DNA of 64,000 nt from CBDANW01 sp965197825. GTDB lineage: Bacteria; Acidobacteriota; Vicinamibacteria; Marinacidobacterales; DATDRI01. Positions 8,156-16,214 of the stretch are shown piece by piece; the first letter of the stretch is position 1; each line of letters begins with the position of its first letter. The stretch is from contig CBDANW010000003.1 in NCBI GenBank assembly GCA_965197825.1, forward strand, positions 1,798,001-1,862,000. The letters are read 5' to 3'. Under the pieces are notes generated by a model that worked only from the letters and a program-made list of their open reading frames with translations, made no database searches and had not been told where the DNA came from. Position numbers and translations under genes: made by a program.

Positions 8156-8692
8156 GTGCCCACACCGGTTGGACATGCGCTAGGGGGGCTGGCGGTGTAC
8201 ATCGGTGGACAATATGGAGAGGGCGTCCGCAAAGACTGGACGCTTCTCGGCGCGACCCTCGTTGCTGCCCTCCTGCCCGATCTGGACCTGGTGATCGGCC
8301 CCTTCGCGGGGAGAAGCTATCATCATTACTTCACCCACAGCTTGGGCTTCACGGCACTCGTCGCGGGCATCGCCTATTGGACGATGCGAAGGATGGGAAG
8401 GGCGTCTCCCGGACGAGACGCCGGGGTGATCGCGACGGGCTCTCTCTCTCACATCATCCTAGATATGCTCACCAAGGACACGACCCCGCCCTTCGGCGTG
8501 CAGCTCTTTTGGCCGTTCTCGGACGCTTTCTTCATCTCTCCGGTCAGCGTCTTCTCTGACGTCTTTAGAGGAAGCCTCGCCCTTCTCTTCGGTCTCCACA
8601 ATTGGTTGGCGATGGGGCACGAGATCTTGGTGATACTGCCGATCGTGGGACTGTTGTGGTGGCTACGCCGTCGTTGCGCTCAGCTCGAGTAG
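8156..8692 (+). CDS. DUF457/YdjM-type inner-membrane metal-dependent hydrolase
   Basis: 178-residue membrane protein of the YdjM/DUF457 family, integral proteins with a conserved metal-binding His/Asp pattern and unproven hydrolase activity. Evidence: the family start PTPVGHALGGLAVY, the motif AALLPDLDLV, the block YHHYFTHSLGFTAL, SHIILDMLTKDTTPPFGVQLFWP, and a C-terminal hydrophobic helix. I chose the GTG at 8156 because the family usually begins M-P-T-P-x-G-H; a GTG 15 bases upstream is also open. Its 3' end overlaps convergent hbd by 13 bases. Confidence 0.82.
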   Translation: MPTPVGHALGGLAVYIGGQYGEGVRKDWTLLGATLVAALLPDLDLVIGPFAGRSYHHYFTHSLGFTALVAGIAYWTMRRMGRASPGRDAGVIATGSLSHIILDMLTKDTTPPFGVQLFWPFSDAFFISPVSVFSDVFRGSLALLFGLHNWLAMGHEILVILPIVGLLWWLRRRCAQLE

Positions 8693-9534
8693 TCGTAGAA
8701 GCCGCGCCCGCTCTTGCGACCCAGGTAGCCCGCGTCCACCATCTTCTTCAAGAGAGGACAGGGGCGGTACTTGGGATCGCCGATGCCGTCGTGCAAGACC
8801 TCCATGACGCTCAAGCAAACATCGAGCCCCACGAAGTCGGCGAGCGTGAGAGAGCCCATGGGATGGTTCATCCCCAGTTTCATCACCGTGTCGATGGCTT
8901 CCGCATCGGCCACGCCTTCATGGAGCGCGAAGATGGCTTCGTTGATGAGGGGCATGAGGACGCGGTTGGCGACGAAACCGGGAGCGTCGTTGACCGCAAC
9001 GGACGTCTTTCCGAGCTTTTCGGCAAGGCCGCGCGTGACTCTGAAAGTCTCATCCGACGTCGCGAGGCCGCGAATGATCTCGATAAGCTTCATGACCGGC
9101 ACGGGGTTCATGAAGTGTATGCCGATGAAGCGATCGGCGCGAGAGGTGGTGGCGGCGAGCTTGGTGATGGAAATGGAAGAAGTGTTCGAAGCGATCACGA
9201 CCTCGGGGTGCAACAACCGATCCAGCTCTTCGAACAACGCTTTTTTGGCCTCGAAATCTTCGATGATGGCTCCGACGACGAAGTCGGCATTTTTCAAGCC
9301 TTCGAGCTCCAGCCCGGAGCTGACGCGTTTCCGAGCACCATCCGCGACGTCCACGGGCATGGTTCCCTTGTCGACCATGCGTTTGAGATTACGCTCGATG
9401 TTGGCGAGCCGCCGCTCGACGAACTCCTTCTTTACGTCGCGCAAGTAAACGTCGAAGCCCGCCTGCGCGAAGACCTGAGCGATGCCATTGCCCATGGTCC
9501 CGGCACCGATGACGGCGATCTTGCGTAGAGGCAC
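8680..9534 (-). CDS. hbd: 3-hydroxybutyryl-CoA dehydrogenase
   Basis: NAD(P)-dependent oxidation/reduction of 3-hydroxyacyl-CoA and acetoacetyl-CoA. 284 residues, the usual length. Rossmann motif GAGTMG at residues 10-15, SNTSSISIT near 116, catalytic His in GIHFMNPVPVMKLIE near 140, and the C-terminal domain with DAPGFVANRVLMPLINEA and KSGRGFYDYS. Thiolase lies upstream on the same strand after about 145 bases, so the two may act together in C4 acyl-CoA or fatty-acid metabolism. ATG start. Confidence 0.94.
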   Translation of the reverse strand: MPLRKIAVIGAGTMGNGIAQVFAQAGFDVYLRDVKKEFVERRLANIERNLKRMVDKGTMPVDVADGARKRVSSGLELEGLKNADFVVGAIIEDFEAKKALFEELDRLLHPEVVIASNTSSISITKLAATTSRADRFIGIHFMNPVPVMKLIEIIRGLATSDETFRVTRGLAEKLGKTSVAVNDAPGFVANRVLMPLINEAIFALHEGVADAEAIDTVMKLGMNHPMGSLTLADFVGLDVCLSVMEVLHDGIGDPKYRPCPLLKKMVDAGYLGRKSGRGFYDYSS

Positions 9535-9679
9535 TTAGGTTGTCATTCCTTAGTGCTCGCGGGGCCCCACCCCCACTCGCCGCCCTCGCTCTTCGCTCGG
9601 GCGAAAACCACGGCCAGGTTCCCTTGCACCGTATCTCATGAGCAATTCCTCCTGGCCGGAGGCCCTACAGGCCTTGACC

Positions 9680-10765
9680 TCAGACCAACTCGACACCCAT
9701 AGCAACACCGTTGCCGCCGCCCAAACACAAAGCCGCAACGCCGCGGCGGGCCTTACGGTCTCGAAGCGCATGAACCAATGTCGTGAGAACGCGGGCGCCA
9801 CTGGCCCCGATGGGATGACCAAGCGCCACCGCTCCCCCGTTCACGTCGAGTTTTTCGGGATCGAGCTTCAGCTCCCGGATGACCGCACAAGCCTGTACGG
9901 CGAAGGCTTCGTTAATCTCGAAGAGATCGACGTCGTCGGTCTTCCACCCGGTCTTCTTTAGTAGCTTCTGGACCGCCGGCACCGGGGTCATCATGACCCA
10001 CTCCGGCTCGAGGCCCGATATCGCCTGGCCCACGATGCGCGCCATAGGGTTCAGATCCAAGTGCCGGACTTGGCTTTCGGAAGCAACCAGCAGAGCTGCC
10101 GCCCCGTCGTTCATTCTCGGCGCGTTGCCGGCGGTGACCGTTCCTTCGGATTTGAAGACCGGCTTTAGTTTTTGGAGCGCCTCGAGCGAGCTGTCGGGAC
10201 GCACCGACTCATCGGTGTCGAACACCAACGGCTCTCGCTTGCGGCGAGGCACGCTCACCGGAACGATCTCCTCTTTGAACTTCCCTTCCTTGATGGCCCG
10301 CGTCGCTTTCTGGTGGCTGCCGAGAGCGTATTCGTCCATCTCCTTCCGGCCGACGCCGTACTTTTCTGACACGCGTTCTCCGGTCATCCCCATGTGGAAA
10401 TCGTTATAGACGTCCCAGAGGCCGTCGTGAACGGTGGCATCGAGGAACTGGCCGGGGCCGAGCCGAAGACCCTCGCGCACCCGAGGCACCAGGTACGGTC
10501 CGTTCGACATGGACTCCATACCTCCCGCCACGATCACATGAGCGTCGCCCGCAGCAATCGCCTGCCGGGCCAACATCACGGCCTTCAAACCCGAGCCGCA
10601 GACCTTGTTGATAGTCAAGGCCCCGACGGCGGGTGGCAATCCGGCACCGAGCGCGGCCTGTCGCGCGGGGTTTTGTCCCAGACCGGCTGAGATCACATTC
10701 CCCATGATCACTTCCTCGACGGCTTCCGGTTCCACGCAGGCCCGAGCGATCGCTTCTTTGACCAC
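9680..10765 (-). CDS. acetyl-CoA C-acetyltransferase (thiolase), N-terminus missing
   Basis: Thiolase that condenses or cleaves acetoacetyl-CoA. Active-site Cys in NKVCGSGLKAV (residue 56 here), NEAFAVQA, the His in ALGHPIGASGA and the second Cys in CLGGGNGVAMG are all present. The Cys normally sits near residue 89, so about 30 N-terminal residues, including the usual VRTPIG motif and first beta strand, are missing. Homology begins at ATELGSIVVKEA, just after a 26-27-base tandem repeat. The first canonical in-frame start is the GTG used here. Either the gene is 5'-deleted or a repeat expansion replaced its start. Confidence 0.88.
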   Translation of the reverse strand: MVKEAIARACVEPEAVEEVIMGNVISAGLGQNPARQAALGAGLPPAVGALTINKVCGSGLKAVMLARQAIAAGDAHVIVAGGMESMSNGPYLVPRVREGLRLGPGQFLDATVHDGLWDVYNDFHMGMTGERVSEKYGVGRKEMDEYALGSHQKATRAIKEGKFKEEIVPVSVPRRKREPLVFDTDESVRPDSSLEALQKLKPVFKSEGTVTAGNAPRMNDGAAALLVASESQVRHLDLNPMARIVGQAISGLEPEWVMMTPVPAVQKLLKKTGWKTDDVDLFEINEAFAVQACAVIRELKLDPEKLDVNGGAVALGHPIGASGARVLTTLVHALRDRKARRGVAALCLGGGNGVAMGVELV

Positions 10766-10790
10766 AATCGAACCCAGCTCGGTCGCTTTA

Positions 10791-10869
10791 GTTACTTCGC
10801 CTGCCGGCCTGGCATAGTTACCTCGCCTGCGGGCCTGACATTAGCTCCTTCGCCTGCGGGCCTGAGCGG
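10791..10869. repeat. three imperfect 26-27-base tandem repeats
   Basis: Units start at 10791, 10817 and 10844 and share the core TCGCCTGCGGGCCTG (first unit has one base changed). They span the DUF721 stop codon and the place where the thiolase N-terminus should be encoded. Confidence 0.85.
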
Positions 10870-11308
10870 CTAGATAACGGGTGGCCGTTCGAAGCATCAG
10901 CTCCTCGAGCTCGGAATCCTGCAGGCTCTCCGCGGCTTTCCGGAGCGACTCCGAAGGCTCGCCCGGTTCGAGGGGGACAGGCTTGGCGGGCGCAGGTGCC
11001 GCGATCGAAAGGGGCTTCCCGTCTTTGACGAAACGAATCCACTTGACGGCCCGGAATCCCATCGCAGCATTCAGGCGGGACCGGATCTCGGCCTGCAGCT
11101 TCATGATCATCCGACCCCAAGCGGCGTCGGTGACCCGCACGGTGAGGACCCCGTCATCGAGGGAAGCCGCCTCCGAGCGCGTCGCCAGCTCGGTGCCTAC
11201 CACAACCGGCCACTTGAGGCCGACCAGCTCCAGAGAATAGATGCGGTCACGGCTTCGAGCAGGCAGAGCCTGGCGGAGAAGATCCGCGACAGAACGTGCT
11301 CGTTTCAT
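10841..11308 (-). CDS. DUF721 (DciA-like) protein
   Basis: 155-residue DUF721-family protein; the family includes DciA, which assists loading of the replicative helicase. Family features: VADLLRQALP near the start, SLELVGLKWPVVVGTELATRSEAASLDDGVLTVRVTDAAWG split over residues 25-67, and LQAEIRSRLNAAMG. The C-terminus (AAQARRRRS) is encoded by the last tandem-repeat unit, so it may be altered. Assignment to helicase loading is from the family only. Confidence 0.8.
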   Translation of the reverse strand: MKRARSVADLLRQALPARSRDRIYSLELVGLKWPVVVGTELATRSEAASLDDGVLTVRVTDAAWGRMIMKLQAEIRSRLNAAMGFRAVKWIRFVKDGKPLSIAAPAPAKPVPLEPGEPSESLRKAAESLQDSELEELMLRTATRYLAAQARRRRS

Positions 11309-11379
11309 CTCTGCGGGCCTCTATTATCGCGACCTCTATTATGGCATGGGCGTAGTCCTCTTATAGTAAAGTCGCTGAT

Positions 11380-11985
11380 GTGATCGCGGCTCTTATCCTC
11401 GCGGCCGGGGAGTCTCGCCGCATGGGATCTCCCAAGCCACTTCTACCCCTCGGAGACACGAGCTTTCTCGAGCACCTACTCGGGCAGTTCCTGGCTTCGC
11501 GCGCTCGCCCCGTTTTGGTGATCCTTGGCCACGAGGCAGAACGGGTCCGCAGTGAGGTACGGCTCGATGACGCACTGGTCGTCGTGAACCCGGAGTATCG
11601 CAAGGGCATGCTCTCTTCGATTCGCGCGGGGTTGCGGGCACTCGAGGGCGAGCCCGTGTCCGGGGCGCTCATTTGCCCGGTGGATCTCCCCGACGTCAGC
11701 ACCGCCGTCGTGGATCTTGTGATAAGTCAGTTCGAAAGAACGCGCGCAGCTATTGTCGTCCCCGCCTATGAGGGACGTCGAGGTCATCCCGTACTCTTCG
11801 CCCAACCGCTCTTCGAGGAGCTCCTCAAGGCTCCCGACTCCGTCGGAGCCCGACAGGTGGTATGGGATCACGCCAACGAAGTTCTGGAGATTCCGACCGA
11901 GGATCGGGGTATCATCATGGATATCGATACGCCGGAACAGTACGAGGATCTGAGGAGGAGGAAGCGTGGGACGCACTCTTGCTGA
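11380..11985 (+). CDS. MocA-like nucleotidyltransferase
   Basis: NTP-transferase of the molybdenum-cofactor cytidylyltransferase/MobA-like group, 201 residues. Nucleotide-binding start AALILAAGESRRMGSPKPLLPLG-type signature (LAAGESRRMGSPK), then GMLSSIRAGL, PVDLPDVS (metal-binding Asp) and RRGHPVLF. No molybdoenzyme gene is in the window, so the substrate could be another sugar- or cofactor-like alcohol. GTG start. Its 3' end overlaps the next gene by 20 bases, suggesting coupling. Confidence 0.8.
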   Translation: MIAALILAAGESRRMGSPKPLLPLGDTSFLEHLLGQFLASRARPVLVILGHEAERVRSEVRLDDALVVVNPEYRKGMLSSIRAGLRALEGEPVSGALICPVDLPDVSTAVVDLVISQFERTRAAIVVPAYEGRRGHPVLFAQPLFEELLKAPDSVGARQVVWDHANEVLEIPTEDRGIIMDIDTPEQYEDLRRRKRGTHSC

Positions 11986-12739
11986 TCTAACCCTCAAGCT
12001 GACCCGGGAGCTGTCCGCGCTCGAAGCCCGATGCGCAAAGGAAGTGGATGAGGCTGAAAAATCACGCGACGCGGCCCTCACCAAGATCGGCTTCCTCGAT
12101 GACGCGCTCAAGCGTTACCACCGGGGCCTATCCAAGGCGAAGCACGACCAATGGAGAACTGTCCAGAAGGCCAACGAGATCCTTGACCGGGAGATCCAAA
12201 CCGCAGAAGACGCCCGGCAGCCGGCCCTGTTGCGTCAAGAGCACAAGCACCGCGGCGCCATGGCCAGGGCGCTACGAGCCAGGGGGGACGCCCTGCGGGC
12301 GGCGAAGAAAAAGAGAGAGGCGGCTCTCCGCAGGGCGCGGGAACGTCCCCTCCTCCAACACCACGCGCTGAGAAAGGCCGCCGACCGAGCCTTCGAAAAA
12401 ACGGTTCTGGATGCTCGCGAGTCCTACCAGATCGCAATCGAGAGGGCTCGCTTGGCGTTTCAGTCGGCGCTCCAGGAAGTCCTCGAAGATGAACGGCTCG
12501 CCTTGGACAAGGCGACGCGCAAGGCCGACCGGATGGTCTCGAACGCGGCGGTGACCTACGAACGAGCGGTCGCTCAAGAGGAGGTACGGATGAGGAACGC
12601 GGCGATAAAAGACGACGGGGCGCGACGCATCCAAGAGCAGCACGATCGAGGGCTCTCCCAAGTGTTGAAGGGCTGCGGTCGTAGAAAGGAAGCTCTCTTC
12701 CGTAAGTTCTCACAAGATCTGAAACGCCTGAAGTCATAG
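11966..12739 (+). CDS. coiled-coil protein of unknown function
   Basis: 257-residue highly charged, Ala/Arg/Lys/Glu-rich, almost entirely helical protein with long predicted coiled coils (ELSALEARCAKEVDEAEKSR; RKADRMVSNAAVTYERAVAQ). No signal peptide, membrane helix or enzyme motif. Starts at a GTG inside the end of the MocA-like gene, so probably co-translated with it. I do not recognise a family. Confidence 0.6.
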   Translation: MGRTLADLTLKLTRELSALEARCAKEVDEAEKSRDAALTKIGFLDDALKRYHRGLSKAKHDQWRTVQKANEILDREIQTAEDARQPALLRQEHKHRGAMARALRARGDALRAAKKKREAALRRARERPLLQHHALRKAADRAFEKTVLDARESYQIAIERARLAFQSALQEVLEDERLALDKATRKADRMVSNAAVTYERAVAQEEVRMRNAAIKDDGARRIQEQHDRGLSQVLKGCGRRKEALFRKFSQDLKRLKS

Positions 12740-12895
12740 GGCCCGGGCAAGAATAACTACCGATTCTTGGACGCCGATGCATCCCGTCTGGCTGCGTTGC
12801 TCGTCGGTCATATATCCAGATATTATTCACTTCTCGCGCCTTGCCAGACGGGCGCCTCGACGCCCAAGAATGGGCATTTATTCTTGCCCGGACCC
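12739..12895. repeat. 157-base imperfect palindrome, MITE-like
   Basis: Starts right at the stop codon of the coiled-coil gene. Left arm GGGCCCGGGCAAGAATAA is repeated inverted as GGGTCCGGGCAAGAATAA at the right end; inner blocks ATTCTTGG and CCCGTCTGGC also match in inverted order. About 44 of the outer 54 positions agree. No ORF. It would fold into one long hairpin. Confidence 0.85.
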
Positions 12896-12904
12896 TTAGC
12901 CCGC

Positions 12905-13486
12905 GTGAAAACACCTTCCCTCGTACTCGCTTCGTCTTCCCCTCGCAGGATTTTCTTCCTCAAGCAGCTCGGCGTTCGCTTTACCCAAGCGAGTCCCCGT
13001 GTGGACGAAAGCCCTCTCGCCGGTGAACGCCCTCGCCCCTATGTGCGGCGCATGGCTTTGGATAAGGCCCGCGCCGTCTCGAAACGAAAGCCCGCCGATT
13101 GGATTCTCGCCGGCGATACGATCGTCGTTCTCGATGGCACCATCCTGGGAAAACCGAAAGATGATCGTGAAGCGCGCCGGATGCTGCGGAACCTCTCCGG
13201 CAGGCGGCACCAGGTCCTCAGCGCGCTGGCGCTCGTGCGCCAGGCCACACGGAGAGAGCTCACGAGTGTTTCCGTGACCAAGGTCCACCTGAGAGAAATG
13301 GAACCGTCCGAGATTCGCTGGTACGTCGGAACCGGCGAGCCCGCCGACAAGGCCGGGGCTTACGCGATTCAAGGCAAGGGAGGTATCTTCGTCAAGAAGA
13401 TCATAGGCTCCGCCTCCAACGTGGCCGGGTTTCCGGTGGAAACGTTCTACGACCTCATGCGGAAGGCGGGCCTGCGGCTTTTTTGA
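12905..13486 (+). CDS. maf: Maf-type nucleoside triphosphate pyrophosphatase
   Basis: Hydrolyses non-canonical or modified NTPs to NMP and PPi; linked to septum control in some bacteria. 193 residues from the GTG chosen. Family signature LASSSPRR near the start, then VDESPLAGERP, ALDKARAV, ILAGDTIVVLDG, LGKPKDDREARRML and the AGAYAIQGKGG block. An upstream in-frame extension covers the palindrome and has no homology, so the GTG just before KTPSLVLASS is preferred. Converges on the hydrolase gene with a 32-base overlap. Confidence 0.93.
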   Translation: MKTPSLVLASSSPRRIFFLKQLGVRFTQASPRVDESPLAGERPRPYVRRMALDKARAVSKRKPADWILAGDTIVVLDGTILGKPKDDREARRMLRNLSGRRHQVLSALALVRQATRRELTSVSVTKVHLREMEPSEIRWYVGTGEPADKAGAYAIQGKGGIFVKKIIGSASNVAGFPVETFYDLMRKAGLRLF

Positions 13487-14252
13487 CGCCCGAGGTCCCC
13501 TCCCCATCCGTGTCCTCGATCCAATTCGCAATCTCTTCCAGCAGGTTGAGCTCGTGGTGGATGAGGCAGATGTGCCCGTACCCTTCGAGGACCTTGACCG
13601 TTGCCCGCGGCATGCGGGGGGCCATGAAGCGTGCCTCGGGAACCGAAGGCACCAGGTGATCTTGGTCGCTGGCGAGGAAGAGCGTCGGGGTCTCGATCTC
13701 GCCAAGCCGTTCCCGGATGTCGTACTGGCGAAGGATCTCCAAACGGCGGATGTAGCCTGTGCGGCCGGCGGCCCGAACCCGCTGGTGGTATTTCGACAAG
13801 TCCTCGGGCAGCGTGTGAGGAGAATGAAGCCGCGAGCCCGAAAACCGGCGCGCGAAGTTCATGGCTCCCCAAGGCACGGCTTTCAGAAGAAGTGGAGCGA
13901 GTCGAAGGCCAGCCCGCCGGCGGATCACCGGGAAGGAGTTCACGATCACCAGGCGGTGCAACGTTTCGGGATGAAATAGCGCGTAGCTCAAACTAAGGGC
14001 ACCGCCAAACGATTCCCCGCATACCGTGACCTTTTGTCCACCGGCCACTCGATCGCAGTGCTCGCGCAGCGAATCGACGAGAGAGTCCATGGTGCAGTCG
14101 GATTGGTCGGGAAGCGGGAACGTGCTGACTCGGAAACGCTCGGCGAGCAGCGGGATCTGGCGATAGAAGAGGAGCGCGGTGCCGTCGATGCCGGGCACCA
14201 GGACGAGAGGCGGCGGATCTTTATGCACAGATCTCCCACACTCCTTGAACAT
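13455..14252 (-). CDS. alpha/beta-fold hydrolase
   Basis: 265-residue alpha/beta hydrolase from ATG 14252. Oxyanion-loop region LVLVPGIDGTALLF, nucleophile elbow GESFGGALS, acid-loop region LFLASDQDHLVPS and the catalytic-His loop GYGHICLIHH are visible. Substrate cannot be told. A longer frame opens 141 bases upstream but covers DnaA-box-like repeats and lacks homology. Cytoplasmic; no signal peptide. Confidence 0.85.
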   Translation of the reverse strand: MFKECGRSVHKDPPPLVLVPGIDGTALLFYRQIPLLAERFRVSTFPLPDQSDCTMDSLVDSLREHCDRVAGGQKVTVCGESFGGALSLSYALFHPETLHRLVIVNSFPVIRRRAGLRLAPLLLKAVPWGAMNFARRFSGSRLHSPHTLPEDLSKYHQRVRAAGRTGYIRRLEILRQYDIRERLGEIETPTLFLASDQDHLVPSVPEARFMAPRMPRATVKVLEGYGHICLIHHELNLLEEIANWIEDTDGEGTSGVKKAAGPPSA

Positions 14253-14329
14253 GACTTGGCTGGGTTTGCACAACGTTTCCACAGCGAAACCGACGCTCTT
14301 TGAACACGATATCAACTGGGTTTTCCACA
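14221..14329. promoter_or_regulatory. DnaA-box-like cluster
   Basis: Exact TTWTNCACA boxes at 14221-14229 (TTATGCACA) and 14321-14329 (TTTTCCACA), with near matches at 14264-14272 (GTTTGCACA) and 14275-14283 (GTTTCCACA), all on +. The cluster covers the start region of the hydrolase gene and its upstream gap. Function (titration or transcription control) is inference. Confidence 0.4.
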
Positions 14330-14371
14330 GGTTATTAACACGCTCGAGGGAGCCCAATTGAGGCCGATGAG

Positions 14372-14935
14372 CTACGGCCCGCGCTGACCCCAACGCAGAA
14401 CGCTGACCGAGGCATTGTCGGCTGCGAGCCGCCGGTAGTTAGCAAGATCCAAGGACAGGTAGTGAGCCAAGACGAGACGAAGCGGGTCTCCGTGCGACAC
14501 GATGACAACGCTCTCGCTCCGATTCTCATCCCGGAGACGCTCCACCACATCCACCATCCGCTGCTGAACCTTGTGCGAAGACTCGATGGCATCGCACTCG
14601 TAAGTAGGATCCTGACGATACCGCTCCAGATCGGGATCCCCGCCGAGCTCCTCGAGCTTCTTGCCCTGCCAACGGCCGAGCCAGACCTCGTCGACACCCG
14701 GCTCGGTCTCGACACTCAGGCCGAGCGCCTCGGCAATGGGCCTGGCAGTCTCCTGCGCACGTTGCTGCGGACTGGATACCACTCTGGCGATCGGCACGCC
14801 GCGGAGAGAACGCGCGAGATCGCTCGCTTGCGCCGTACCGCGCGAGTTGAGACCGATATCGATCCGGCCGAGTAGCCTCCCTTCCTCGTTCCAGTCGGTG
14901 AGACCATGCCGTACCAGGAAAAGATGGAAAGGCAT
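14372..14935 (-). CDS. histidine phosphatase family protein (PhoE/GpmB-like)
   Basis: 187-residue phosphoglycerate-mutase-like phosphatase. The phospho-His motif LVRHGLTDWNEEGRLLG is at the N-terminus, followed by SSPQQRAQETA, the acid motif EVWLGRWQGK and the second His in VIVSHGDPLRLVL. Substrate is not determined by sequence; members range from alpha-ribazole phosphatase to broad phosphatases. It follows the CDF gene by two bases on the same strand and probably shares its transcript. Confidence 0.9.
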   Translation of the reverse strand: MPFHLFLVRHGLTDWNEEGRLLGRIDIGLNSRGTAQASDLARSLRGVPIARVVSSPQQRAQETARPIAEALGLSVETEPGVDEVWLGRWQGKKLEELGGDPDLERYRQDPTYECDAIESSHKVQQRMVDVVERLRDENRSESVVIVSHGDPLRLVLAHYLSLDLANYRRLAADNASVSVLRWGQRGP

Positions 14936-14937
14936 GG

Positions 14938-15846
14938 TTAGCGACGGGGAGGAGCGACGCTAGATGCCGGCTCGTAATGAATCGTGATCTCCGCGTGCCC
15001 GTAGCGCGCCATGATGAGCTCTTCCAACCGCTCGGTCGCATCGTGCGCCTCGCGAAGGTCGTTCTCGGCCACGATGAGCGTCAGCTCGACGAACTTGCGG
15101 CCGCCGTGCAGAAGGCTACGGATATCACGCGCGGCAACGACCCGCGGCAACCCAATCGCCATCTTGCGAATGACCTCCGCATCCACGGCAGCGGCATCGA
15201 TGAGTGTTGGTACGGTCCTCTGGAGAACCTGAAACCCGCTATAGGCGATGAACAGAGAGATTCCGAGCGCCAGTATCGCGTCTAGGTAGAGATACCCTCT
15301 CAATACAAGTGGAAGACCCACCAGTACCACCGTCGTCACACCGACGTCGCTCTGCGTGTGAACCGCATCCGCGTAGAGAAACTCGCTGGAATAGCGCCGG
15401 GCCGCCCGCTTCTCGTAGATCACGACGAACACGTTCACGATCAACGTCCCCAGCATGACCGCGAAGGTGGTGCTCGTGATCTGGAACGAAGGTGGTGCGT
15501 CGCTGAAAAGACGCACCAGCGCCTGCTTGCCTACTTCGTAGCAGGTGATGAACATGAAGCCGGCGATCGAGAACGCTCCAAGCGTCTCGATCTTCGCGTG
15601 CCCGTAGGGGTGGCCCTCGTCCGGCTCCTTAGCGGCCAAGCGCAGCAACACGATGCCTACGACGTTGTTGATGGCGTCGACGGAGGAGTGAAGACCGTCC
15701 GAGAGAACGGCGAGGGAGTGGGACGCGATACCGGCAATCACCTTGGCGAGGCTGACCGCCAGATTCAGAAAGAGGATCTGGATGAGGACGCGCCGGGTCC
15801 CAGCCCGGGCGACGGCGTCGATGTTATTGGGGGGATTAGCTACAAT
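14938..15846 (-). CDS. cation diffusion facilitator (CDF) transporter; probable ATT start
   Basis: Inner-membrane metal/H+ antiporter (Zn, Co, Fe or Mn). Six hydrophobic segments; the two metal-site motifs are present, LSDGLHSSVD in TM2 and HTQSDVGVT in TM5, plus EPDEGHPYGHAKIE and a C-terminal cytoplasmic domain. The first canonical start, GTG 15741, falls inside TM1 (NLAVSLAKVIAG). The frame is open upstream but contains no ATG, GTG or TTG; the best start is ATT at 15846, seven bases after AAGGTGAG. A lost start or a frameshift is the alternative. The 5' end overlaps the stop of the gene upstream. Confidence 0.82.
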   Translation of the reverse strand: MVANPPNNIDAVARAGTRRVLIQILFLNLAVSLAKVIAGIASHSLAVLSDGLHSSVDAINNVVGIVLLRLAAKEPDEGHPYGHAKIETLGAFSIAGFMFITCYEVGKQALVRLFSDAPPSFQITSTTFAVMLGTLIVNVFVVIYEKRAARRYSSEFLYADAVHTQSDVGVTTVVLVGLPLVLRGYLYLDAILALGISLFIAYSGFQVLQRTVPTLIDAAAVDAEVIRKMAIGLPRVVAARDIRSLLHGGRKFVELTLIVAENDLREAHDATERLEELIMARYGHAEITIHYEPASSVAPPRR

Positions 15847-16142
15847 GGGTTTCTCACCTTGGAGCTCAGGACTCGAATCTGGAAACTCTCCACGTTCTTC
15901 ATCGTCTTGCGAAAGAAGCCGGTGAAATCGAACCCGCTCTCATCCTGTTGGAGCACGAGCAGCGTCTCTTTGCCCGCCTCGAGAGGGACGGGAAACGAGC
16001 GTGAGAGCGCGTTCGTCCAGCGAGGAAACTCCAGGGATCCTTCGTTGACCTGATACAGCATCCGCAGGAGGACGCGCTGCTCCGCGGAAGCTTGAGGAAC
16101 GCCGAGCAGCAAGAGGACGCCGTCGGAACCTTCCCCGTTCAC
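15840..16142 (-). CDS. hypothetical protein upstream of CDF gene
   Basis: 100-residue protein from GTG 16142 that I do not recognise. It has a beta-rich N-terminus (GSDGVLLLLGVPQ) and a mixed C-terminus with FDFTGFFRKTMKNVESFQIRVL. No signal or membrane segment. The stop overlaps the putative CDF start by 7 bases, so the two are likely translated together. Longer upstream starts are possible, up to 16226, but that region is shared with the divergent promoter of the kinase-like gene. Confidence 0.5.
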   Translation of the reverse strand: MNGEGSDGVLLLLGVPQASAEQRVLLRMLYQVNEGSLEFPRWTNALSRSFPVPLEAGKETLLVLQQDESGFDFTGFFRKTMKNVESFQIRVLSSKVRNPL

Positions 16143-16214
16143 GACCTCACCCACACCGCTGCAATCGGTTTTTGAACCATAGCTTTCTCCTCGCCGGAGG
16201 CTATTATATCGCAC

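Noticed and set aside
8602..9528. 308-residue ORF on + over hbd
   Set aside because: It is the antisense shadow of hbd, which has full family motifs; the shadow has none.
10791..10869. CRISPR-like array
   Set aside because: Three contiguous imperfect units with no spacers; it is a tandem repeat. No CRISPR array or cas gene is present in the window.
11476..12111. 211-residue ORF on - opposite the MocA-like gene
   Set aside because: No recognisable motif and fully opposite a well-supported gene.
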